Positions 44,863 through 54,300 of a DNA stretch of 64,000 bases are shown here, in pieces. Numbering within the stretch: the first letter of the stretch is position 1; each line of letters opens with the position of its first letter. Where the stretch lies: NCBI RefSeq assembly GCF_037327425.1, contig NZ_CP147846.1, positions 1 through 64,000 on the forward strand, in the 5' to 3' direction. Under the pieces are notes generated by a model, which made no database searches, had not been told where the DNA came from, and saw only the letters and a list, made by a program, of their open reading frames with translations. Source of the stretch: Rhodococcus sovatensis (GTDB lineage: Bacteria > Actinomycetota > Actinomycetes > Mycobacteriales > Mycobacteriaceae). The translations under genes were made by a program, and so were the position numbers.

Positions 44863-46620
44863 CTGTGCGCTGTAGATGAGCCACAGATGTGCGTATCGGC
44901 CACCCGCTTCAAGTAGCTCGTCGTGGGTGCCCTCCTCGATCAAGGCGCCGCCTTCCAGGACCACGATTCGATCGCACACTCGTGCCTGGGAGAGTCGGTG
45001 GGCGATGACGATTGCCGAGCGCCCGCGCAGAGCCTGCGCAGCCGCGTCGTCGAGCAACGCCGCATTGCTCGAATCGGCGTCCGCGGTCGCTTCGTCGAGG
45101 ATTGCAACGGCAGGGTCACTCAGGACCATTCGTGCCAGCGACAGAAGTTGCACGTCAGCGGCGGTGATTCGATGCCCCTCCTCGCCGAGGACGGTATCCA
45201 GACCGTCCGGCAGGGACTTCAACAGGGTGTCGGCTCGCGTGATCTGCAGCGCGGATCGAAGCATGTCGTCCGTTGAACCCGGTGCGGCGAGCAGTAGATT
45301 CTCCCGCAGGGTTCCGGAGAACACATGCCCTTCCTGGCTGAGATAGGCGATCTGTGCGCGGGTGACCGCGAGGTCGATTCGTCCGCTGTCCGGTTCTCGC
45401 ACCCCCGCGACGAGCCGAGCGAGTGTGGTCTTTCCCGATCCGCTCGTGCCGACGATCGCGACGTGTTCACCGGCGGATACGTGCAGGCTGACGCCGTCGA
45501 GTACCGGATGATCGGCGCGGTAGGCGAAGCTGACGTCGTGGACGTGTACCAGTGACTCCGTGGCCGGCGACGACGTCTCGGCGGGCTCGGTCGGTTCCGA
45601 GTGCCGGGGCAGGTCGTGCGTCACACCGACGACCCTGGCGAGTGACGCCGTCGCGGACTGCAGGTCGTCCATGACGTACAACAGTCCCGAGATCGGCGCC
45701 GCGACCTGCAAGAACAGCAACGATGCGGCAGTGATCTCGCCGAGGCTGGTGCCCCGAGGGGCCGCCACGAAGAAACCGCACGCCACGACGACGAGGAGTC
45801 CGACGACCTCCGCGAGATTGATGCGGCTGAACAAGCGGTTCTGCATGATTTTTGCGCGTACCTCCCACCTGGCGACCTCCCAAGCGGCCGTGCGAATCCG
45901 TGCAACACGACCGGGACCGGCGTGGAAGGCCTTGACGGTGGGCAGCGCCGACAAGGTGGTGAGTACGCGTTCGCCGCGGGTGCTGTCAGCCGAGCGCAGC
46001 ACGGCGTAGACCGGCGGGACGGCAGGGAGGTACCAGCGCAGAGCCGCGACGTACAACGGCACCGCCAGCGCAAACGCAACGCTGAAACGCCAATCGATAA
46101 CAGCGGTCCCGACGAGCGTCAACGTGATCGTGAATGCAGCTGCGGCCACAGCGGGCAAGATCGTCGGGAACTCTTCTGACACGTTGCGGGTATCCGTTGC
46201 CGCGCGGGTAACGATGTCGCCCGCACCCACCCGTTCGATCTCGGCTTCCGGCAATGCGAGTGCCGCGGTGAGATACCGCTCCCGCAATTCGGCGACCATC
46301 GTGTCGATCAAACGTCCGAGAGCCACGACACCGAAGAACTCGACGGCGCCACCGACGATCGCGGCCGCACCCAGGCCTGCCAGTTGCCACCAGAACACGG
46401 TCGGAATTCCGGACTGACCGCTGCGCGAGGCGGTATCGACGATCCAGCCGACCGTCAGCGGTAGGACGAGCGTGGACGCGGCGGCGACCAGCAGCAGCAC
46501 CATGATCCCGCCCACTCGCCACCAGCTGCCCGCGGCCAGTGTGCGCACCTCGCTGACCATCTGTCGCCGATCGGCAACCGGCAGGCGGGGCGGATCGTTG
46601 GCGTCGACCGCGAAATTCAT
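44857..46620 (-). CDS. ABC half-transporter with intact Walker motifs but degenerate signature
   Basis: A 587-residue protein: six transmembrane helices (about 35-320) and a C-terminal ATPase. Walker A is VAIVGTSGSGKTTLARLVAG, Walker B with catalytic Glu is VAILDEATADADS, and the H-loop is IVIAHRLSQA. The ABC signature, normally LSGGQ, reads ITAADVQLLSLARM and is degenerate. It starts inside the stop codon of the next half-transporter (4-bp overlap). The two are expected to form a heterodimer with one catalytic site. Export of the newly made siderophore, or IrtAB-like import, are both possible. The link to the NRPS by translational coupling favours export, but this is inference. Confidence 0.9.
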   Translation of the reverse strand: MNFAVDANDPPRLPVADRRQMVSEVRTLAAGSWWRVGGIMVLLLVAAASTLVLPLTVGWIVDTASRSGQSGIPTVFWWQLAGLGAAAIVGGAVEFFGVVALGRLIDTMVAELRERYLTAALALPEAEIERVGAGDIVTRAATDTRNVSEEFPTILPAVAAAAFTITLTLVGTAVIDWRFSVAFALAVPLYVAALRWYLPAVPPVYAVLRSADSTRGERVLTTLSALPTVKAFHAGPGRVARIRTAAWEVARWEVRAKIMQNRLFSRINLAEVVGLLVVVACGFFVAAPRGTSLGEITAASLLFLQVAAPISGLLYVMDDLQSATASLARVVGVTHDLPRHSEPTEPAETSSPATESLVHVHDVSFAYRADHPVLDGVSLHVSAGEHVAIVGTSGSGKTTLARLVAGVREPDSGRIDLAVTRAQIAYLSQEGHVFSGTLRENLLLAAPGSTDDMLRSALQITRADTLLKSLPDGLDTVLGEEGHRITAADVQLLSLARMVLSDPAVAILDEATADADSSNAALLDDAAAQALRGRSAIVIAHRLSQARVCDRIVVLEGGALIEEGTHDELLEAGGRYAHLWLIYSAQL

Positions 46621-48359
46621 GAGTCGAGGCTCTTCGGTGGGACGCTCGCGACGAGTTGGCCAGGGGGTCGACGCACGCTGCGGTCGGCCACTGCATGAAA
46701 TGCCGCAGACGACGTGATCACGAGTGTCGTCATTCCGGCGCGGGCCGTGTGGACCCGCTCGGCGATGTCGGACTCGGTTGCCGAATCGACCGAGTTCGTA
46801 GGGTCGTGCAGGACGAGAATTCGGGGCTCGCGACAGATAGCCCGGGCCAGAGCGACGCGTTGTCGCTGTCCGCCGGAGAGCGTCCGACCGAGGTCGGAAA
46901 TCGGTGTCTCGTAGCCGAGCGGCAACTCGTGTTCGAGGCTTTCGCAGCGTGCCGTGCGCAGCGCTGCGACGGCCCGATCGCGATCGGTGCTCCCGGACAT
47001 GACGCTCGCCAACACTGTGTCTTCGAGAAGATCCGCCTGATGGGGTGCGACCAGTATCAGCCGTCGGATCGCGGAAGGATCGTAGCTCGGTAGTGGTTGG
47101 CCGTTCATTTTCACCTGCGCTCCGACGCTCCCGGCGAGTGTCAAGGCCGCGACCAATGCGTCGGCGTCGACTGCGGCGAGCTCGATCGCTACGAACTCGC
47201 CCGGTTCGACGTCGAGTGACTCGATGTCTTGTGTCGTGATCTGCAGCAACGGGGGATCCGGCACCGGAGTGTCACCGCGTGCTTCCGGATTCGGTTCGAC
47301 GTGTAGCTGGTCGAGTACCCGCCGCGCCGAAGCCAATGCCTGGGCCCCGATCGTTGCGGCCACCTCAATCAACTCACGTAACGGCTCGAGCAGCACCTGA
47401 GCCATCGCGGCAGCCGCGATGAGTTCGCCGACCGAGATCGAACCATCGAAGGTAAGCGCGGCGGCGACGGCAGTGACCACTCCGGCGAAGAGGCCCATGA
47501 GCGCGGCATTCGTTCCCCGCACCGCACCCTCGGCCGTGTTCGCGGCGAGCGTGCCACGCAGCGCCGTCCGGCTCACCCGCCGATAGTGGTTCGCAGCCGC
47601 CTGCTGTGCGTGGATGCCGCTGATGACCCGATAGCCGGTGATGAGGTCGGCCGCGGAGCTTGCGGCATCGGCGATTCCCTCCTGTTCCTGTTCGGCGCGA
47701 TTTCGCAGGGGGCGGGCGACGATCGCCATGAATACGAGCAAGAGCGGCGCGCCCACGATGACCGTCAGGCCCAGGACCGGATGAATGACGAAAAGAGACA
47801 CCGCCGCGACGAGCACGGCCGCCACGTTGCCGAGCGGGTAGATCGCGAAGTAGAGCGAAAACCCGACCCGGTCACTGTCCGAGGTGGCGACCGACAACAG
47901 GCGCCCGGGAAGCTGTGCGGGTCCCGCCGTTCCCCGAGCATCGAGTATTCGTTCGACGATCCGGGCGGACAGTTCGTACTGTGCGCGCTGGACGCAATAC
48001 CAGCCGATCCACCCACCGAAGTGATACGTCACGTTGATCACCAGATACAGACCCGCGATCGCGGCGACCCACAGTAGAAAGCCGCCGAGCGCATCCTCGG
48101 TAGGGGTACCTCTCGTGACCGGACCGATTCCCTCGTCGATCGCGGCCCCGAGCGCCAGCGGTACCAAAGCACTCGCGGCATTGAACAATACGATCAACAG
48201 GCAACCCCCAGCGGCATACCAGCCCGCCGACCGGATGACCGATAGCGTGAGCCCCAGCGGCGACATCCCCGTCCGAATCGTGATCCGTTGTGCCGGTGGA
48301 GTATCCGGGATCTCGAAGAAAACGGGAAGGTGCTTCGGTGGTTTCCAGGCCGTCGTCAT
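46617..48359 (-). CDS. ABC half-transporter with intact signature but no Walker A/B
   Basis: A 580-residue protein starting MTTAWKPPKHLPVFFEIPDT at the ATG that overlaps the NRPS stop. Six helices (about 45-325) are followed by an ATPase-like domain that is strongly degenerate. The Walker A region reads GEFVAIELAAVDADALVAAL, without the Gly-Lys-Ser/Thr. Walker B reads ILVLHDPTNSVDS, with His for Asp and Asp for Glu. The H-loop is replaced (VITSSAAFHAV). The signature LSGGQRQRVALARAI is perfect. It can therefore only contribute the signature half of an ATP site, to the Walker half of its partner. Both genes belong to one transcript with the NRPS. Confidence 0.9.
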   Translation of the reverse strand: MTTAWKPPKHLPVFFEIPDTPPAQRITIRTGMSPLGLTLSVIRSAGWYAAGGCLLIVLFNAASALVPLALGAAIDEGIGPVTRGTPTEDALGGFLLWVAAIAGLYLVINVTYHFGGWIGWYCVQRAQYELSARIVERILDARGTAGPAQLPGRLLSVATSDSDRVGFSLYFAIYPLGNVAAVLVAAVSLFVIHPVLGLTVIVGAPLLLVFMAIVARPLRNRAEQEQEGIADAASSAADLITGYRVISGIHAQQAAANHYRRVSRTALRGTLAANTAEGAVRGTNAALMGLFAGVVTAVAAALTFDGSISVGELIAAAAMAQVLLEPLRELIEVAATIGAQALASARRVLDQLHVEPNPEARGDTPVPDPPLLQITTQDIESLDVEPGEFVAIELAAVDADALVAALTLAGSVGAQVKMNGQPLPSYDPSAIRRLILVAPHQADLLEDTVLASVMSGSTDRDRAVAALRTARCESLEHELPLGYETPISDLGRTLSGGQRQRVALARAICREPRILVLHDPTNSVDSATESDIAERVHTARAGMTTLVITSSAAFHAVADRSVRRPPGQLVASVPPKSLDS

Positions 48360-51300
48360 GCCTCGCTGCGCTTCTTGTCGGTGGCGGCATCGAACTGTGT
48401 GGACAGTTCGATTTCCAGCTCTGCCACGGCACCTTCCGAGAGGCCGATGATGTCGAGCTCCGCGGCACCGTCGGCGACGCAATAGCGGATCACGCAACGG
48501 TAGGCGGTCTCCACGCCCTCCCTCAAGCCTGGGTCGGCGAGTTTTCCGACGGTGTTAGTCACGAGCGCAATGGAATCGCTCAACTTCCGCAAGCTCCGCC
48601 GCCCCGCACGGTTGTGGTAGCGAAGCAACGAATACTGTCGTCGTTCGGCTTCGGACAGACCGCTGATGTACGGCCACGTTGCTGTGAACGGCCCGATCGC
48701 AGGTTTTGGGGATGCCGTAGTCGTTTCGAGATCGACCGTCACCTCCGTCGAGTTGCTCTGTGCAATCCGGCGGAGAGACTCGGCGATGAGCTCCGGCAAG
48801 TCCGATGTCTCGACCGCCAGATCAGCTCGCATGTGTGCATGGTTGCCGGCGGACCACATGGTCGAATCAACTAGCCGGCTGATACCAGTCGCATCGACCC
48901 AACGCTGCGCGAGTTCGCCGTCGAGGTTCTGTCCCGCGGTATCGATCGCTTCCAGCGCGGACTCGAGTGACACAGTCGCCGAACCCTCGACTTGCCCGGT
49001 AAGAATACGGGCGATCTCGTGAACCGAGCCTCGGTCGGCAGCCGCGGCATGCGCAGCGACCAGTAGCCAACTCTGGGTGGGTGTGCCCCACGTTGCGATT
49101 GCTGCCGGTAGACCCTCCGTGATGCTGATCAACGATGCGACGCGGGAGGCTGCGGCGGAGTCACTGGTCTCCGGATCGAGTTCGACAACTTGCTTCGATA
49201 GATCGACCGTTCCCGCCGGGGCGATCTCAGATGTCCACAGCCGACGGTTCAACGGCGAAACCCTCATCCGCAACGCATCGGTCCTGTTCACAAGCGAGGC
49301 GAACGCGGACTGCAGGCCCGACAGAGCTGTCCGGTCGATCGCAACCAGCTCGGTGTAGACCCAATCGTTCGGCTCGTCGCCGGCCTCGCGGAGCCGTTCG
49401 AGCGTGGACGAGGTACTGAGCGGAATCGGTTCTGCCGCGATCTCTGGAATGTCCAGTACCCCGGCCAGACCCGCGATCGTGCGCTTTTCGAAGACGTCTC
49501 GCACGGTGAACTGCAGGCCTTCACGGCGAGCTTTCGAGACGACGAGAATCGAGGAGATGGAGTCGCCGCCGAGGCGGAAGAAGTCGTCGTCGATGGAGAT
49601 GGGTGCATCACTCGGTAGTGCCAACACCTCGGTGTAGATGGTGGCGAGGGTGTGTTCTGTGGGTGTGGTGGGGTGTTGTCCGCCGGTGAGGGCGGTGGTG
49701 AGGTCGGGTGTGGGGAGGGCTCGGTGGTCGAGTTTGCCGTTCGCGGTGACCGGGACGGTGTCGATGGGGATGAAGACGGTGGGGATCATGTAGTCCGGTA
49801 GCCGGTCGGTCAGATACTCCCGCAGTTCCCCGTCGGTGGTGTGGGTGCCGGTGGTGTGGGTGCTGGTGTGGTAGGCGGCGAGGTATTTGCCGGTGCCGGC
49901 GGGGTGGTCGGTGGCGATGATGATGGCGGCCCGGATGGCGGGGTGTTGTTCCAACACGGTGCGGATGTCGTCGAGTTCGATGCGGTAGCCGCGGATCTTG
50001 ACTTGGTCGTCGGTGCGGCCGAGGTAGTCGAGTTGTCCGTCGGTGTTCCAGCGGACGAGATCGCCTGTGCGGTAGAGGCGTTGGCCTGAATTGGTGGTGG
50101 GGTCGGCGATGAAGCGGGTGGCGGTGAGGTCGGGGCGGGCGATGTAGCCGTCGGCGAGTTGGATGCCGCCGAGGTAGAGCTCGCCGGTGATGCCTGCGGG
50201 TACTGGGCGTAGCCAGGGGTCGAGGACGTGGGTGGTGGTGTTGGTGATGGGTTCGCCGATGGGGACGCTGGTGCCGTAGGTGGTGTCTGCGGGGTTGAGG
50301 TGGTGTCCGGTGGTTTCGACGGCGGCTTCGGTGGGGCCGTAGGTGTTCCATACCTGTACGGCGGTTCCGGTGAGGGTGGTGGCGAGGGTGGTGGGGAATG
50401 TTTCGCCGCCGAGGGCGAGGTGGCGTAGGGGTGTGTTGTTCAGGTCGAGTCCGGCGTCGAGCATGGCTTGGGCCATGGTGGGGACGAGTTCGACGAAGCC
50501 GATGGGTTCGGTGTGGAGGATCTCGGTGAGGTAGTGGGGGTCTTTGTCGCCGCCGGGGCGGGTGAGGCGGATGGTGGCGCCGATGGTGAGGGGCCAGAAG
50601 AATTCGGGGACGGAGACGTCGAATCCGATGCTGGTTTTCTGGAGGACGCGGTCGCCTTCGGTGAGGGGGAAGACTGTTTGGCGCCAGGTGATGAGGTTGA
50701 TGATGGCTTGGTGGGAGATCATGACGCCTTTGGGGCGTCCGGTGGTGCCGGAGGTGAAGATGACGTAGGCGGTGTCGGCGGGGGTGAGGGCCCGTGTCAG
50801 CACCGGTGCGGTGGTGTGTCCGGTGTCGAGGCGTGCCGCGATGTCGGGGTTGTCGAGGTGTATCGCGTTCGTTCCGAGTTCGGTGGTCTCGAGTTCGGTG
50901 GTGGTGATCTGGAGTGTGGGGGTGGAGTCTTCGAGGATGTGGGTGATGCGTTCGCCTGGGTAGTCGGGGTCGATCGGTACGTACGCGGCGCCTGCTCGGA
51001 TCACGGCCAGGAGTGCGGTCACCAGGTCCACGCTGCGGGGGAGTATGACTGCGACGCGGTCTCCGACCTGGACGCCGCGTTCGATGAGTATGTGGGCCAG
51101 TGCGTTTGCGCGGATGTCGATCGTTGTGTACGACCATTGCGTCTGTGTGTCGTCGGTGACGGCGACGGCGTTGGGGGTGCGGGTGGTTTGGGTGCGGATG
51201 AGTGTGTCGAGGGTGGTGCCGGCTGCGGGTTCGCTGGCTCCGGTCGACCAGGCGGCGATGATGTCGCGTTCGTCGTCGGTGATTGCATTCAGTGCTGCCA

Positions 51301-54300
51301 GACGTGTGTCCGGGGCGGTTACCAGCGTGTGCAGGATGAGTTCGAAGGTTGCGATGAATTGGTTGATCGTTGCGGTGTCGAATAGTTCGGTGGCGTAGGT
51401 GAGGGAGCCGACCATGCCGTTGGGGGTGTCGACGATGTCGAGTTCGAGGTCGGTCTTCGTTGCGTCGAGTGAGGTGTGGCCGTAGTTGGCACTGCGAAGT
51501 CCGGGAAGTTCCGGTGTGGGTTCTTCGTCGCTGTCGGAAGTGGTGTGGGTGAGGAGGATTTGGAAGAGGGGTGTGCGGTTGGTGGTGCGGGGTGTGTTGG
51601 TGGTGCGGGTGATGTGTTCGAAGGGAGCGTGTTGGTGGGCGAATGCGTCGAGGACGGTTCGGTGGGTTTGGGTCAGTTGGTCGGTGAAGGTGTTGTTCGG
51701 GTCGAGGTGGTGGCGTAGGGGGAGGGTGTTGACGAAGTAGCCGATGAGGTCGTGCAGTCCGTCTTCGGTGCGTCCGCCGACGGGGGAGCCGATGACGATG
51801 TCGGTGCCGGCGCCGAGCAGTGATGCGGTGATGGCGGTGACGGTGTGGGTGAGGGTGAACATCGTGACTCCGCTGTTCGCGGCGATGGTGCGGGCTGCGG
51901 TGGTGGTGTCGGGGTCGATGGTGAAGGTGAGGTCGGTGCCGTGTTGGGTGGGTTGTGTGGGGCGGGGGTGGTCGAGGGTGATGATCGGTTCTTCGGGGGC
52001 GTCGGCGAGGGTGGTGCGCCAGTAGTCGAGGTGGTGGTCGAGTTCGGTGGCGAGGACGGTGCGTTGCCAGGTTGCGTAGTGGGCGTAGGTGACTGGTAGT
52101 GGTGTCCACGTGGGGGTGGTTCCGGCGAGTCGTGCGGTGTAGGCGGCGCCGAGGTCGGTGACGAGGGCGGGGGTGGACCATTCGTCGATCGCGTGGTGGT
52201 GTGCGGCGAGGACGATCGTCCATTGGTCGGGTGCGTTGCGCAGTATGGCGATGCGGAGGGGGAGGTCGGTGGCGAGGTCGAATCGTGCGCCGACGACGGC
52301 ATCGATGTGGGCTTGTATGTCTGCGGGTTCGCTTTCGCGCATGTCGGTGATCTGGATGGGGAGGGTGTTGACGGCGTGTTCGGTTTCGACGATGTGTTGG
52401 GTGAGGGTGCCGTCGTGTTCGACGAGCAGGGTGCGGAGGGGTTCGTGGCGGGTGACGAGGTCGCCGATGGCGGCGGTGAAGGCGGTGGTGTCGAGGTGGC
52501 CGGTGAGGGTCCAGACCGTCGGTACGACGTATTGGGCGGCGGGTCCGCCGAGTTGGTCGATGACCCAGAGTGCTTGTTGGCCGTAGGACGCCGGGATGGG
52601 GTCGGTGACCTCGATGTCTGCCACGTGCATTCGTGACAGGTGTGCTGTGGTGGTGTCGGTGATCGCGGCGAGCCCGGCGATGGTGGGGGTGGTGAACACC
52701 TCTCGCAGGGTCAGGGAGGTGCCGAGTTCGGCGTTGATTCGGGCGGCGACGCGGGTTGCGGTCAGTGAGTGTCCACCCAAGCGGAAGAAGTCGTCGTCGA
52801 TGGAGATCGGGGTGTCTGCGGGTAGGCGCAGGATGTCGGTGAAGATTGCGGCGAGGGTGAGTTCGGTGTCGGTGGTGGGGTGTTGTCCGCCGGTGAGGGC
52901 GGTGGTGAGGTCGGGTGTGGGGAGGGCGCGGCGGTCGAGTTTGCCGTTGGGTGTGGTGGGGATGGTGGTGATGGGGATGAAGACGGTGGGGACCATGTAG
53001 TCGGGTAGCCGGTCGGTGAGGAAGGCCCGCAGTTCGGCGTCGGTGACGTCGGTGACGTCGGTGGCGTGGTCGCTGGTGGTGCTGGTGTGGTAGGCGGCGA
53101 GGTATTTTCCGGTGCCGCTGGGGTGGTCGGCGGCGGTGACGACGGCTCTGGTGACGGCGGGGTGTTGTTCCAACACGGTGCGGATGTCGTCGAGTTCGAT
53201 GCGGTAGCCGCGGATCTTGACCTGATCATCGGTGCGGCCGAGGTAGTCGAGGTGTCCGTCGGTGTTCCAGCGGACGAGATCGCCTGTGCGGTAGAGGCGT
53301 TGGCCTGAATTGGTGGTGGGGTCGGCGATGAAGCGGGTGGCGGTGAGGTCGGGTCGGGCGATGTAGCCGTCGGCGAGTTGGATACCACCGAGGTAGAGCT
53401 CACCGGTGATGCCTGCGGGGACGGGTCGTAGCCAGGGGTCGAGTACGAGTGTGGTGGTGTTGGTGATGGGGGTGCCGATGGGGACGCTCGCGCCGTAGGT
53501 GTCGGTGTCTGCGGGGTTGAGGTGGTGTCCGGTGGTTTCGACGGCGGCTTCGGTGGGGCCGTAGGTGTTCCATACCTGTACGGCGGTTCCGGTGAGGGTG
53601 GTGGCGAGGGTGGTGGGGAATGTTTCGCCGCCGAGGGCGAGGTGGCGTAGGGGTGTGTTGTTCAGGTCGAGTCCGGCGTCGAGCATGGCTTGGGCCATGG
53701 TGGGGACGAGTTCGACGAAGCCGATGGGTTCGGTGTGGAGGATCTCGGTGAGGTAGTGGGGGTCTTTGTCGCCGCCGGGGCGGGTGAGGCGGATGGTGGC
53801 GCCGATGGTGAGGGGCCAGAAGAATTCGGGGACGGAGACGTCGAATCCGATGCTGGTTTTCTGGAGGACGCGGTCGCCTTCGGTGAGGGGGAAGACTGTT
53901 TGGCGCCAGGTGATGAGGTTGATGATGGCTTGGTGGGAGATCATGACGCCTTTGGGGCGTCCGGTGGTGCCGGAGGTGAAGATGACGTAGGCGGTGTCGG
54001 CGGGGGTGAGCGTCCGCGTCAGCGTTGGTGCTGCGCTCGCGCCCCGCGTCACACGTGCAGCGATCGCCGGGTCGTCGAGGAACACTCCGTCGATACCCGT
54101 GCCACTCTCGATACCCGTGCCGCTGTCGATACCCGTGCCGCTGTCGGTGGTGATCAGGAGTGAGGGTGTGGAGTCTTCGAGGATGTGGGTGATGCGTTCG
54201 GTGGGGTAGTCGGGGTCGATGGGGACGTACGCGGCGCCTGCTCGGATGACGGCGAGCAGTGCGGTCACCAGGTCCACGCTGCGGGGGAGTATGACTGCGA

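Noticed and set aside
49608..52223. Long His/Arg/Pro-rich open frames on the same strand as the NRPS but in another frame (also 53400-56519)
   Set aside because: They run inside the NRPS gene, consist almost only of His, Arg, Pro and Thr, and arise from the ACC/CAC codon bias. The NRPS frame has full domain structure over the same bases.
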